Shown here: one piece after another, positions 7,824-16,957 of the stretch
Position numbering within the stretch: position 1 is the first letter of the stretch
Layout of the letters: each line of letters starts with the position of its first letter
Source of the DNA: an uncultured Lachnospiraceae bacterium
Lineage (GTDB): Bacteria > Bacillota > Clostridia > Lachnospirales > Lachnospiraceae
DNA length: 41,075 bases
Direction of reading: 5' to 3'
Assembly (NCBI GenBank): GCA_900318375.1
Contig: ONKG01000017.1
Span: 1 to 41,075 of the forward strand
Notes under the pieces: generated by a model
Told to the model about the DNA's origin: nothing
The model's database searches: none
The model's input: only the letters and a program-made list of their open reading frames with translations
Translations under genes and position numbers: made by a program

Positions 7824-8969
7824 ATGGATCTCAGATACGGAAGCGCAGATGAAAATGTCCAAAAGCGATCGATTCAGGACATTATCCTGCATGAGCGGCA
7901 GCGGTTTGAAAAGGAAACACTGAAAAATACAGAAGTTCCGGAATGTGGTTTTAAATCAGGTCGTGAATCAGATTTTGAATCGTTTGAAACGGAACCTTTT
8001 CTGCTTTGTCCGCCGCGCGCCGGAGAACTGGCGGTGATTTCGGCGGTAAACAGACTTGCTGCGAGAGGAATCCGCGCCCGGGTTTTTTCGCCGGTGATCC
8101 TTTTGCCGTCCGGTACGCAGGAGGATGCGCTGCGGGAACTGATGGCGCAAATCTGCAGGGCTGCGTTTGCGGATGGAATAGAAACAGGAGAGGTCAGTGT
8201 CCGGGTGACGGATGCGGTGACGCGTCCGATCGTCATAGGAACGGTCTCGGGAGAGAAATTTATACAGGACAGATGGGAATCTCCGGCAGATCGATATGCA
8301 AGTGACTATTCCGCAAATGATCGATCTGTAAATAATTGTCCCGCAAGTAATCATTCTGCAAATAATCGATCTGCAAGTGATCATTCCGCAAATGATCGAT
8401 CTTCATGCGATATTGTACTTGCAGGTTCCGTCGGCATGGAAGGAACCTATATTCTGGTCTCAGAGCAGTTTGAGCTGCTGCAGAAGAGATTTCCGATGTC
8501 GATCCTTATGCGAATGAAGGGGCTTGGCAGGGAGTTGAGCGTACTGCGGGCTGCGGAGGCGGCAATGAGTTCCTCCGTGTCTGCAATGGTGAGTCCGGGA
8601 GAAGGGGGCTTTTTTGCGGGCCTCTGGGAACTGTCCCGAAAGACCGGCTGCGGGCTTGATATTGATCTGCAGGCAGTGCCCCTTCTGCAGGAGACTGTCG
8701 AGATCACGGACTTTTTCGGAATCAATCCCTATGCCATGCGTTCTGCGGGATGTCTTCTGATCGCTTCCGGGAACGCTGAAAAAACAATACTGTGCCTGCA
8801 GGAGCAGGGCCGCACTGCGGTGAGGATCGGAAAACTGACCGGAAATAAAGAGAAAATCATCCGCAACGGAGAAGAGATCCGGTATCTGGACAGGCCGCAG
8901 ACAGATGCACTCACACAATGGTGCAAAGATCAGGAGAAAGGCCGCAGACAGGATCGACCAGATCCCTGA
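7824..8969 (+). CDS. PurM/AIR synthase-like (HypE/ThiL superfamily) protein with tandem-repeat insert
   Basis: The 381-aa protein has a C-terminal half resembling the AIRS C domain of the PurM/HypE/ThiL/SelD superfamily: SAMVSPGEGGFFAGLWELS, CGLDIDLQAVPLLQET and INPYAMRSAGCLLIASG. The N-terminal half (PRAGELAVISAVNRLAARG) has alternating hydrophobic segments but no clear ATP-binding motif I can name. Residues about 156-195 are eight tandem five-residue repeats, rich in Asp/Asn, Ser and Ala, encoded by 15-bp DNA repeats. Family members bind ATP and make aminated or phosphorylated intermediates; the reaction here is unknown. No hydrogenase genes are nearby, so a Hyp role is not supported. Promoter at 7715-7743. 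Confidence 0.7.
   Translation: MDLRYGSADENVQKRSIQDIILHERQRFEKETLKNTEVPECGFKSGRESDFESFETEPFLLCPPRAGELAVISAVNRLAARGIRARVFSPVILLPSGTQEDALRELMAQICRAAFADGIETGEVSVRVTDAVTRPIVIGTVSGEKFIQDRWESPADRYASDYSANDRSVNNCPASNHSANNRSASDHSANDRSSCDIVLAGSVGMEGTYILVSEQFELLQKRFPMSILMRMKGLGRELSVLRAAEAAMSSSVSAMVSPGEGGFFAGLWELSRKTGCGLDIDLQAVPLLQETVEITDFFGINPYAMRSAGCLLIASGNAEKTILCLQEQGRTAVRIGKLTGNKEKIIRNGEEIRYLDRPQTDALTQWCKDQEKGRRQDRPDP
8289..8408 (+). repeat. 15-bp tandem repeat (8 units) inside the PurM-like gene
   Basis: Eight consecutive degenerate 15-nt units of the type GATCGATCTGCAAGT / GATCATTCCGCAAAT. They are in frame and encode pentapeptides such as DRYAS, DYSAN, DRSVN, NHSAN, NRSAS and DHSAN. The unit length is a multiple of three, so copy-number change would not shift the frame. 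Confidence 0.9.
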
Positions 8970-9044
8970 CCTTGTCTTCTTTTCCTTTCTTTTTTTATTG
9001 ATATATCGTATTTCATTTTCGGAAAATTTTTGGGAGGAAGAAAA

Positions 9045-9536
9045 ATGGATACTTTAAAACAGAAGATACTGACGATCATTGAGAAGAACAGCCGCATTGA
9101 TATGAAAGAGCTGGCAGTACTGCTCGGCACAGGCGAGATTGAAATTATCAATGCCATGCAGGAGATGCAGGATGACGGGATCATCTGCGGATACCACACT
9201 ATGATCGACTGGGAGAAGACCGGTATTGAGCGTGTGACGGCACTGATCGAGGTGCGCGTGACGCCCCAGCGCGGCAAGGGTTTCGATGACATTGCAGAGC
9301 GTATTTACAAGTACCCGGAAGTGGACTGCACATATCTGATTTCCGGCGGCTATGATCTGATGGTCATTCTGGAAGGCAAGACCTTGAAAGAGGTCTCCGG
9401 TTTTGTCACCAATAAGCTGTCTACCCTTGATACGGTCATGAGCACAGCCACACATTTCATCCTCAAGAAATACAAAGATCACGGCACGATCATGGCCAAA
9501 AAACACGAGGACCAGAGAGAAATTGTCTCTCCGTAA
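9045..9536 (+). CDS. Lrp/AsnC family transcriptional regulator
   Basis: The 163-aa protein starts at ATG 9045, chosen because GGGAGGAAG lies 4-12 nt before it; the upstream in-frame ATG at 9030 has no RBS. The N-terminal winged HTH (KILTIIEKNSRIDMKELAVLLG) is followed by an RAM ligand-binding/oligomerisation domain (IERVTALIEVRVTPQRGKGFDD, CTYLISGGYDLMVILEGK). Such proteins sense amino acids and control amino-acid metabolism. The next gene is an aminotransferase 114 nt downstream on the same strand, the likely partner or target. Confidence 0.9.
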   Translation: MDTLKQKILTIIEKNSRIDMKELAVLLGTGEIEIINAMQEMQDDGIICGYHTMIDWEKTGIERVTALIEVRVTPQRGKGFDDIAERIYKYPEVDCTYLISGGYDLMVILEGKTLKEVSGFVTNKLSTLDTVMSTATHFILKKYKDHGTIMAKKHEDQREIVSP

Positions 9537-9650
9537 TCATAGAGAGATTATCGGCAGGGCAGAAGACGGTTGATCGGCCGTCGGATTATAAAAGTGCGGC
9601 GACAGTCTTTTTTCACAAATGAGAAAGCCGCATATATAGAGGTTTATGTT

Positions 9651-10829
9651 ATGGAAAACAGGAAAGTATTATCGGATAAAACTGTCGGCCTGAAGCCGTC
9701 GGGAATCCGCAGGTTTTTTGATCTGGTCAGTGAAATGAAAGACGCCATTTCTCTTGGTGTCGGTGAGCCGGATTTCGATACGCCCTGGCATATCCGCGAT
9801 GAGGGTATCTATTCTCTGGAGAAGGGGCGGACATTCTATACTTCCAACTCGGGTCTTAAGGAGCTCAGGCAGGAAATCTGCACTTACATGAAGCGCACCC
9901 AGGACATAGATTATACATGGGACAAGGAGGTATTTATCACAGTGGGCGGTTCCGAGGCCATCGACCTGATGTTCCGCGCCATGATCAATGAAGGTGACGA
10001 GGTTCTGATCCCGCAGCCTTCCTATGTCTCCTATGAGCCCTGCGCCATCCTCGCGGATGCCGTACCGGTTATTATCAATCTGAAAAATGAAAACAAGTTC
10101 CGCCTGACGCCCGGGGAGCTGGAGGCGGCGATCACTCCCAAGTCCAAGATTCTGGTCCTTCCTTTCCCCAACAACCCGACCGGCGGGATCATGGAAAAAG
10201 AGGATCTGGAGGCAATCCGTGAGATCATCATCAAAAATGATCTCTATGTGCTCTCCGATGAAATTTACGGAGAACTCACCTATACAGGCAAGCCCCATGT
10301 ATCCATCGCTTCCCTGCCCGGCATGAAAGAGCGCACAGTCGTCGTCAACGGTTTCTCCAAGGCCTATGCCATGACAGGCTGGCGTCTGGGTTTTGCCTGC
10401 GGACCGCAGGAGATCATCTCCCAGATGGTCAAGATCCATCAGTATGCCATCATGTGTGCCCCCACGACCAGCCAGTATGCGGCGGTTGAGGCGCTCAGGA
10501 ACGGCGATGAAGATGTCCGTATGATGCGTGAATCCTACAATGAGCGCCGCCGTTTTGTTCTTCACATGCTCAATGAGATGGGAATCCCCTGTTTCGAGCC
10601 TATGGGCGCATTTTATGTGTTCCCCTGCATCAAGGAATTCGGACTTTCCAGCGAAGAGTTTGCCAACCGTCTCCTAGCTGAAGAGAAAGTCGCCATCGTA
10701 CCCGGCACTGCTTTCGGAGACAGCGGTGAGGGATTCTTGAGAATATCCTACGCCTACTCCATTGATAACCTGAGAAAAGCGCTGGACAGACTCTCGCATT
10801 TCGTCGCAAAACTCAGGGAAGAGAAATAA
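9651..10829 (+). CDS. PLP-dependent aminotransferase, class I/II (aspartate aminotransferase-like)
   Basis: This 392-aa enzyme is of fold type I. The start at ATG 9651 gives the standard N-terminus; the longer frame from 9570 adds 27 unlikely residues. The PLP lysine is K237 in NGFSKAYAMTGWRLGF. N175 (FPNNPTGG), D203 and Y206 (LSDEIYGE) and R245 are the expected cofactor and carboxylate contacts. GVGEPDFDTP near residue 36 is typical for subgroup I-gamma transaminases. The specific amino acid is not determinable. Pairing with an Lrp-type regulator suggests control by amino-acid supply. Confidence 0.9.
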   Translation: MENRKVLSDKTVGLKPSGIRRFFDLVSEMKDAISLGVGEPDFDTPWHIRDEGIYSLEKGRTFYTSNSGLKELRQEICTYMKRTQDIDYTWDKEVFITVGGSEAIDLMFRAMINEGDEVLIPQPSYVSYEPCAILADAVPVIINLKNENKFRLTPGELEAAITPKSKILVLPFPNNPTGGIMEKEDLEAIREIIIKNDLYVLSDEIYGELTYTGKPHVSIASLPGMKERTVVVNGFSKAYAMTGWRLGFACGPQEIISQMVKIHQYAIMCAPTTSQYAAVEALRNGDEDVRMMRESYNERRRFVLHMLNEMGIPCFEPMGAFYVFPCIKEFGLSSEEFANRLLAEEKVAIVPGTAFGDSGEGFLRISYAYSIDNLRKALDRLSHFVAKLREEK

Positions 10830-11003
10830 AAGAAAATGAACCGTAAACGCTGGCAGAAAGAGAGGCGTTTGCGAATCTGCCGGCAAGGATTGCTGTGTCC
10901 CTGCCGCAGTCACAAGAGCCCGGCAAACCGGCAGACCGGGAACAATTGAAAAAGCAGTAGTAACAGAAAAACAAAAAACAATAGAATCAACAGGATCACA
11001 AAA

Positions 11004-11045
11004 GTCCTGAGGATATTCAGAATGCGAATATCCTCAGGACTTTTA
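11004..11045 (+). terminator. Rho-independent terminator
   Basis: Perfect 15-bp arms (GTCCTGAGGATATTC at 11004-11018, complement at 11026-11040), a 7-nt loop, then TTTT. It lies 175 nt after the aminotransferase stop and 30 nt before trmL. It overlaps the upstream in-frame ATG at 11022, which supports the later trmL start. The 10830-11003 interval holds only weak hairpins (for example 10850-10883). Confidence 0.8.
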
Positions 11046-11075
11046 CAGGAAATAATCCGGAAGGAAAATACTCAG

Positions 11076-11690
11076 ATGCACATTGTACTGCATGAACCGG
11101 AGATACCCGGAAACACAGGAAACATCGGGCGCAGCTGCGCAGCAACCAACACATCGCTCCACCTGATCGAGCCCCTTGGTTTTTATATTACGGAAAAGGA
11201 ACTGCGGCGCGCAGGCATGGATTACTGGTCACAGCTGGACGTGCACCGCTACAGGGATTACGAGGACTTTCTGCTGGAAAACTTCGGAACTATCTCTCCC
11301 CGACAGGCTCAGCAGGATGGGCTTGAAGGGTTTGGGCTTGAAGATAGAAGAAGAACAGAAAATATAATTGTCACGCCTGCAGCTCCTGATAAAAATATCA
11401 CACGTCCTCCGCGTCTTTGGTACGCCACGACCAAGGCGAAGCGTCTCTACTGCGAAGCGGATTTCGGGCCCGACGACTATATCATGTTCGGCAAGGAGAG
11501 CGCAGGTATTCCCGAAGAGATCCTTGTGGATCACGAAGATAGCTGCATCCGCATTCCAATGGGATTCAATATCCGCTCTCTGAATCTCTCGAACGCAGTG
11601 GCCATTGTTTTGTATGAGGCCCTTCGTCAGAACGGTTTTCCCGGGCTGGAGCGCGAGGGAGAACTGCACAGACTTCAGTGGAAAAACTGA
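11076..11690 (+). CDS. trmL: tRNA (cytidine(34)-2'-O)-methyltransferase
   Basis: This is a SpoU/TrmH-type (SPOUT) methyltransferase that modifies the wobble base of tRNA-Leu. Motifs are MHIVLHEPEIPGNTGNIGRSC at the N-terminus, the knot region IMFGKESAGIPEEIL, and IRIPMGFNIRSLNLSNAVAIVLYE at the C-terminus. The start at 11076 follows GGAAGGAAA and gives 204 residues, compared with about 155-170 for the family. The extra length is a polar insert of roughly 35-40 residues (ISPRQAQQDGLEGFG... ending near TRPPRLWYATTKAK), located before the ATTKAK motif. The insert reads like low-selection sequence. The SPOUT core is intact. Confidence 0.92.
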   Translation: MHIVLHEPEIPGNTGNIGRSCAATNTSLHLIEPLGFYITEKELRRAGMDYWSQLDVHRYRDYEDFLLENFGTISPRQAQQDGLEGFGLEDRRRTENIIVTPAAPDKNITRPPRLWYATTKAKRLYCEADFGPDDYIMFGKESAGIPEEILVDHEDSCIRIPMGFNIRSLNLSNAVAIVLYEALRQNGFPGLEREGELHRLQWKN

Positions 11691-11804
11691 GGAAAAACTA
11701 AAAAACTGTGGAAATCTGAGGAAATATTGAGTACTACGGAAGAAATGCGGAAAAACACAGATGAAAATCTGAGGAATCACTGAAGAAATAAGAAGCGATC
11801 CTGT

Positions 11805-13253
11805 TTATTCTTCCGGTTCTCCCATATCACTGAGAGTATCATTTATCTCCGACCGGCGCAGGGTGAAGGTGAAGGTAGAACCGACGCCTTCGGTGCTGAC
11901 AAGGTTGATATTCTCATCATGGGCGCGGATGATCTCGCGGACGATGGAGAGTCCCAGGCCGGTTCCCTTTTTGTCTTTACCGCGGGAGAGGTCGGTCTTG
12001 TAAAAACGGTCCCAGATCAGACTCTGGTCATTTTTGGGGATTCCGATGCCGCTGTCGCGGACGGAGACAAAGACGGTATCTCCCTTTTCGGTCGTGTCAA
12101 TAGTGACTTCCGAGTCAGTGCGGCTGAACTTCAGGGCGTTGTCCACGAGGTTGTAGAGGACCTGCTGGATTTTTTCCAGGTCCGCATTGACATAAAGTTT
12201 TTTGCCGGTCAGGACCAGAAGGATACGGATTTTCCGGCTGACGCAGGTCTGCTCAAAAGAGGCGGCGACGGATCGTATGACCGCGTTGATATCAAAGTCC
12301 GTCCTCTGCAGGATCATGCCGCCGGTGTTGAGATTGTTGAGTGTGAGAAGTCCGTTGGTCAGTTTGGTGAGGCGGTCTGTCTCTCCCAGGACAACCTTGA
12401 GATAGTGTTCGTATCGTTCCTGAGGGATCGTCCCGTCCAGCATGGCTTCGAGGAAGCCGTGCATGGAGGTGAGGGGTGACCGGAAATCATGGGAAATATT
12501 GGCGATGAACTTTTTCTGATCGTCTTCCGCCCGGGCAATGGTGTCAGCCATGTAACCCAGAGAAGCGGACAGATAGCCTAGTTCGTCCTCCCGTTCAACC
12601 GGAATGTGATAATGCATATTTCCCAGTGCATACTGCTCGGCCGCGGCGATGATATGTTTGAGCGGACGATATACATATTCAGTGAAAAATAAAAGAATGA
12701 TCAGGGAAAGCACCAGAAGGATGATCAGAAGCATGTAGGAAATATTCAGCATGCCGTCTGCATCCTTTTTTATGTTGTCCATGGGCATGTGGATCACTAC
12801 ATAGCCCCGGATTTTGAATTCGCTGGTGATGGGAGCAATGACGCTGAGGACTTCATACTCAAAGGAATCAAAAAAGGTTCCCTTCGTATAATAATTACCC
12901 GCAATGATCGTGGAATCAAAGTTTTCCACAAAGGTTTCCTGCTCGGGGTTCGGGGCATGGCTGGAATTGACAACCATGCGGCCGGACGGATTCAGAAACC
13001 AGATTTCGGTATCCATGTAGGAAGATAGAGCTTCCATCTGCATCTGTACTTCCTCCAGAGAAACCTTGGATTTATACAGCTGCTGAGCATAGGTATCCGA
13101 AATCCGCACGGCTTCTCCGTAGAGAATCCGAGCCTTGTCGCGGACACAGTAATCTGTCGTCAGTCGTGAAATGATCGTTGCGACGGAAAAAAAACCAAAT
13201 ATCCCGAACAGGATATAGGCGAGTATGATCCGGAGATAAAGTGTTTTTTTCAT
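11805..13253 (-). CDS. Sensor histidine kinase with HAMP domain
   Basis: The 482-aa kinase starts at ATG 13253 (MKKTLYLRI); a longer frame to 13295 exists but lacks a credible start. Layout: TM1 (about 6-28), an extracytoplasmic sensor region of about 140 residues, TM2 (LLIILLVLSLIILLFF), HAMP (YRPLKHIIAAAEQYALGN), and HisKA with phosphoacceptor H255 in ISHDFRSPLTSMHGF. The HATPase domain has NLVDNALKFS, DSGIGIPKND and GTGLGLSIV. It phosphorylates the response regulator encoded 122 nt upstream on the same strand. The stimulus is unknown; the periplasmic region shows no named domain I can call. Confidence 0.93.
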   Translation of the reverse strand: MKKTLYLRIILAYILFGIFGFFSVATIISRLTTDYCVRDKARILYGEAVRISDTYAQQLYKSKVSLEEVQMQMEALSSYMDTEIWFLNPSGRMVVNSSHAPNPEQETFVENFDSTIIAGNYYTKGTFFDSFEYEVLSVIAPITSEFKIRGYVVIHMPMDNIKKDADGMLNISYMLLIILLVLSLIILLFFTEYVYRPLKHIIAAAEQYALGNMHYHIPVEREDELGYLSASLGYMADTIARAEDDQKKFIANISHDFRSPLTSMHGFLEAMLDGTIPQERYEHYLKVVLGETDRLTKLTNGLLTLNNLNTGGMILQRTDFDINAVIRSVAASFEQTCVSRKIRILLVLTGKKLYVNADLEKIQQVLYNLVDNALKFSRTDSEVTIDTTEKGDTVFVSVRDSGIGIPKNDQSLIWDRFYKTDLSRGKDKKGTGLGLSIVREIIRAHDENINLVSTEGVGSTFTFTLRRSEINDTLSDMGEPEE

Positions 13254-13375
13254 AGGCAACCCTGTAAAGCGCGGAGCAGGCAATACGCATAACATCTTGC
13301 CGGAAGAAGCGGGAAGATCTGTCAGAAAAGCGGTTAAAAGACTGTTTTTCGAGCTGCTGCAGTCCGGGATGGACT

Positions 13376-14083
13376 CTACTGCATAAGGTCGAATTTATAA
13401 CCGATTCCCCAGATCGTCGAGATTTTCCAGTTCATGCTGCTGCCGGTCTTTTCGCGGATGCGCTTGATGTGGACGTCCACGGTGCGTGTATCGCCGACAT
13501 ATTCATAGCCCCAGATCTGGTCCAGGAGCTGTTCGCGGGTAAATACCCGTCCCGGAGAGGAGGCGAGAAAATAGAACAGTTCCAGTTCCTTGGGGGGCAT
13601 ATCAATATGACTGCCGTTGAAAGTGACGGAATAGTTGGTCAGGTTGATGGTCAGATCCGGATAGGAGACAATCTTGTCGGCCGGTTCTGCGGGAACAGAG
13701 GATGCTGCAGGGACTTTATAGCGGCGGAGAACAGCCTTGACCCTTGCGACAAGCTCCTTGGAATCAAAGGGCTTTTCCATATAGTCGTCGGCGCCCAGCT
13801 CGAGCCCCAGCACTTTGTCAAATACCTCTCCCTTGGCGGAGAGCATGATGATGGGGGTGTCTGAAGAGGCGCGCACTTCGCGGCAGACCTGATATCCGTC
13901 GATTCCGGGCAGCATCAGGTCCAGCAGGATCAGGTTCGGCTGATACGTTTTCACTGCCCTCAGAGCGGATTCGCCGTCGCCGACGATCTGCGTGTCAAAG
14001 CATTCCTTAGCCAGATAAAGACTGATCAGTTCTGCGATATTACTGTCGTCATCTACAATAAGAACTTTGTTTTTTGCTACCAT
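13376..14083 (-). CDS. OmpR/PhoB-family response regulator
   Basis: The 235-aa protein has a receiver domain with acidic pocket DDD (11-13), phosphoacceptor D55 (LLDLMLPG), T/S at LSAKG and the conserved K in EKPFD. The C-terminal winged-helix DNA-binding domain includes PPKELELFYFLASSPGRVFTREQLLDQIWG and VDVHIKRIREKTG. It is first in the two-gene operon with the histidine kinase. Targets are unknown. Confidence 0.94.
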   Translation of the reverse strand: MVAKNKVLIVDDDSNIAELISLYLAKECFDTQIVGDGESALRAVKTYQPNLILLDLMLPGIDGYQVCREVRASSDTPIIMLSAKGEVFDKVLGLELGADDYMEKPFDSKELVARVKAVLRRYKVPAASSVPAEPADKIVSYPDLTINLTNYSVTFNGSHIDMPPKELELFYFLASSPGRVFTREQLLDQIWGYEYVGDTRTVDVHIKRIREKTGSSMNWKISTIWGIGYKFDLMQ

Positions 14084-14226
14084 TTTTTTTCCTTTGTTTC
14101 AAAAGATCATGTACAGGCCCGGTTCCCTGCGGAGCATGGGATGACACGGGCAAAGATGCATTTATTCAGGAAATCATTCAGGACTTATCCGCGGAATTTT
14201 CGCGGTCAGGCATAAATCCGAATTTC

Positions 14227-14301
14227 CTTTGGCTTTTTTTTCTTTGGCTTATCTTTCTTTGGCTTATTTTTCTTTAGCTTATCTTTCTTTGGCTTATCCT
14301 T
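14227..14301. repeat. 15-bp tandem repeat at the 3' end of mutS2
   Basis: Five 15-nt units of CTTTGGCTTATCTTT with few changes. The array overlaps the mutS2 stop. Read on the minus strand in the mutS2 frame, the three middle units and the last one each carry a TAA (TAA GCC AAA GAA AGA), so the stop codon is reiterated. Confidence 0.9.
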
Positions 14302-16864
14302 TGAGAGTAACAATTGTCACGCCGGCATCGCCCTCTCCGAAGTCTCCGATGCGGTAAGACTTGATCCACTTCTGTTTTCGCAGGTACTGGTGGACGGCAT
14401 TGCGCAGGGCACCGGTGCCTTTTCCATGTACAATGCGGACACTCTGCAGATGGGAGACGCGGGCTTCATCCAGATATTTGTCGAGTTTCCAGATGGCGTC
14501 GTCTGTTGTAAGACCCAGGAGGTTGAGTTCCGGGGAGACGGAAGAGCCGCGGGAAAGATCCATGTCCCTGCCTGAAGAAGCTGCCTTGTCGGCGTCACGG
14601 AAGGCACGTTTGATGGCGCTGCCGGACTGTTTTTCGGCAGAACCTGCATCTCCGACGGGATTGCCGAAAGAGTCTTCGGCGATCAGGCGCAGATCGGAGA
14701 GATCCACCTTGCTTTGGAGGATGCCGCAGCGGACGCTGACTTTGCCGTTCCGGTCGGGGAGGGCGCTGACAGTGCCGGTCAGTCCCATGGAGACAACGCG
14801 GACCTTGTCACCGACATGCAGATCAGAGGCGCGGAGTTTTTTACCCGCGGGAGCGGCCGGCTCACTTTTAAACTTCATGGAAGCGTTCTTTTCGTTGACC
14901 TTGTTGCGGATGGCAGTGCGCGTGCGCTCCATGGAGGAGAGATCTCCGCCCCTTTTGCCGCTCTGGGCAGCTTTTCTGAGGTCGGAAATAGCCTGGTCGG
15001 CTTCCTCCTTGGCTTTGGCGAGAATATCTCTGGCATCTTCGTTGGCCTTCTGCAGAAGCTCTTCCCGGCGCTTTTCAAACTGCTTTTCTTTGTTCTGAAG
15101 AGCTTTCCGTTCTTTTTCCAGCGATGCGCGGATTCGTTCGGATTCTTCCTGTTCCCTGCGCAGCTGCTGACGGGTCTTTTCCAGGTCGGAGAGCAGATCT
15201 TCGAAGTTCTGTGCGTCCTGACTGAGCTGTTCCTTTGCGGTCTCGATGATATAGTTGGGCAGTCCCAGTTTCTGGGAGATCGCGAAGGCATTACTCTTAC
15301 CGGGGATGCCGACCATAAGACGGTAGGTGGGCTGCAGGGTCTCGACATTGAATTCGCAGCTCGCGTTTACGATTCCTTCTGTGCGCATGGCGTAGGCTTT
15401 GAGCTCGGCATAGTGAGTAGTCGCCAGCGTGCGGATCCTGCGTGTGTGACAGAAATTGAGGATGGAGATTGCCAGCGCGGCGCCCTCGGTGGGGTCGGTT
15501 CCTGCGCCGAGTTCATCAAAGAGGCAGAGACACTGACGGTCGACACGGCGGAAAATGTCCACGATGGTCTTCATATGCGAAGAGAATGTTGAGAGGCTCT
15601 GCTCAATACTCTGCTCGTCTCCGATGTCGGCGAAAACCTCGCGGAACAGAGACAGTTCGCTCCTGTCGCCGGCGGGAATATGCAGGCCGGCCATGCCCAT
15701 CAGTTCAAAGAGGCCGACGGTCTTGAGTGTGACCGTCTTGCCGCCCGTGTTGGGGCCGGTGATGATGACCATGTCATAATCAGAGCCAAGCTCGATATCG
15801 ATCGGGACAACTTTTTTCGGATCGATCAAAGGATGACGGCCCTGGCGGATATTAATGTAATATTTGTCATTAAAAACCGGCCGGGAGGCATTCTGCTCCA
15901 TGGCGAGATCCGCGCGGGCAAAAATGAAATCCAGCTGAGTCATATTCTGCGCGTCGTCTTTCAGTTCCATGAGATGGTCGCCGGCTTCGGCGGAAAGAGC
16001 CGCCAGAATCTTTTCAATCTCTTTCTTTTCCTGCAGGGCAAGTTCGCGCAGCTGGTTGTTGAGAGAGACAATGGCGGCAGGCTCTATAAAGAGAGTGGAA
16101 CCGCTGGAAGACTGATCGTGGATGAGCCCGGGAACCTGGGACTTATACTCGGCCTTGACAGGAATGCAGTAGCGGTCGCCGCGCAGGGTGATCACGTTGT
16201 CCTGCAGATAGGCGGAATAGGTGCTGTTGACCATCTTCGCGAGCTGCTGGTGGACCTTGTCTCCGGTCAGCTGCATATCCCGACGCACCTTGCGGAGGGC
16301 GGGGGAGGCATCGTCCGCAACCTGCTCCTCGGAGAGGATGCAGCGGCGGATTTCCGCAGACAGGGCAGGGACCGGATACAGGCAGTCAAAAAGATCAAAA
16401 AGGACATCCGGCTCTTCCTGAACGTCAGAAGAAGGAGAACCGGCAGTGCTGCCGGCTCCTTTTTTTCCGGAATCGGAAGCCGCGTATTTATTGCCTTTTT
16501 TCGCATTCCGGCTCTTGATCTCGGAACGCTCCCCGTCCTTGTTCAGTCCGTAGTGACGGACTCTTCCGACATTGTCCAGAAAGGAGGCCAGCTGCAGAAG
16601 CTCCGGCATGGACAGAGAGGCGCCGACAGACAGGGCTCCGAACATATAGTTGAAATCCCGGTTGTTTCCGAAGGAGATGGAGCCTTTCCGGAAGAGATGG
16701 GACAGCGCGGATTCGGTCTGCGCCTGTGCATGTTCTATTTCAAACAGATTATCCATCGGTCTGAGATCGCGGCACAGCTTTTTGCCCGGCTGTGAGTCCG
16801 CGTGCTCTTCCAGACGTGTAATGATCTTGTCAAATTCTACGATATGGAGTACTTTTTCGTTCAT
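14294..16864 (-). CDS. mutS2: Endonuclease MutS2
   Basis: This 856-aa MutS-family ATPase has Walker A GPNTGGKTVTLKT (about residues 369-381), the switch/Walker B block CLFDELGAGTDPTEGAALA, a long coiled coil (DLEKTRQQLRREQEESERIRA) and a C-terminal Smr nuclease domain (HLQSVRIVHGKGTGALRNAVHQYL). MutS2 acts on recombination intermediates and, in Bacillus, on collided ribosomes. The family is about 780-790 residues. The surplus comes from two polar inserts: one near residues 117-160 (Lys/Ser/Gly rich) and one before the Smr domain (Ser/Asp/Arg rich). Core motifs are intact. Confidence 0.95.
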   Translation of the reverse strand: MNEKVLHIVEFDKIITRLEEHADSQPGKKLCRDLRPMDNLFEIEHAQAQTESALSHLFRKGSISFGNNRDFNYMFGALSVGASLSMPELLQLASFLDNVGRVRHYGLNKDGERSEIKSRNAKKGNKYAASDSGKKGAGSTAGSPSSDVQEEPDVLFDLFDCLYPVPALSAEIRRCILSEEQVADDASPALRKVRRDMQLTGDKVHQQLAKMVNSTYSAYLQDNVITLRGDRYCIPVKAEYKSQVPGLIHDQSSSGSTLFIEPAAIVSLNNQLRELALQEKKEIEKILAALSAEAGDHLMELKDDAQNMTQLDFIFARADLAMEQNASRPVFNDKYYINIRQGRHPLIDPKKVVPIDIELGSDYDMVIITGPNTGGKTVTLKTVGLFELMGMAGLHIPAGDRSELSLFREVFADIGDEQSIEQSLSTFSSHMKTIVDIFRRVDRQCLCLFDELGAGTDPTEGAALAISILNFCHTRRIRTLATTHYAELKAYAMRTEGIVNASCEFNVETLQPTYRLMVGIPGKSNAFAISQKLGLPNYIIETAKEQLSQDAQNFEDLLSDLEKTRQQLRREQEESERIRASLEKERKALQNKEKQFEKRREELLQKANEDARDILAKAKEEADQAISDLRKAAQSGKRGGDLSSMERTRTAIRNKVNEKNASMKFKSEPAAPAGKKLRASDLHVGDKVRVVSMGLTGTVSALPDRNGKVSVRCGILQSKVDLSDLRLIAEDSFGNPVGDAGSAEKQSGSAIKRAFRDADKAASSGRDMDLSRGSSVSPELNLLGLTTDDAIWKLDKYLDEARVSHLQSVRIVHGKGTGALRNAVHQYLRKQKWIKSYRIGDFGEGDAGVTIVTLKG

Positions 16865-16957
16865 ATAGATTACCTGAAAACGCTGATAACGATTAACGCA
16901 GTGTTTACCTGTAATAGTATATCACAGGGGGTGAGAATTTGTCGAAATGTAGTGACT

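Noticed and set aside
7824-8969. HypE hydrogenase maturation protein
   Set aside because: The PurM-like C-domain resembles HypE, but the C-terminal thiocarbamate Cys motif and hyp neighbours are missing.
15680-16795. 371-codon plus-strand frame
   Set aside because: It is the complement of mutS2 with no recognisable motif and no RBS.
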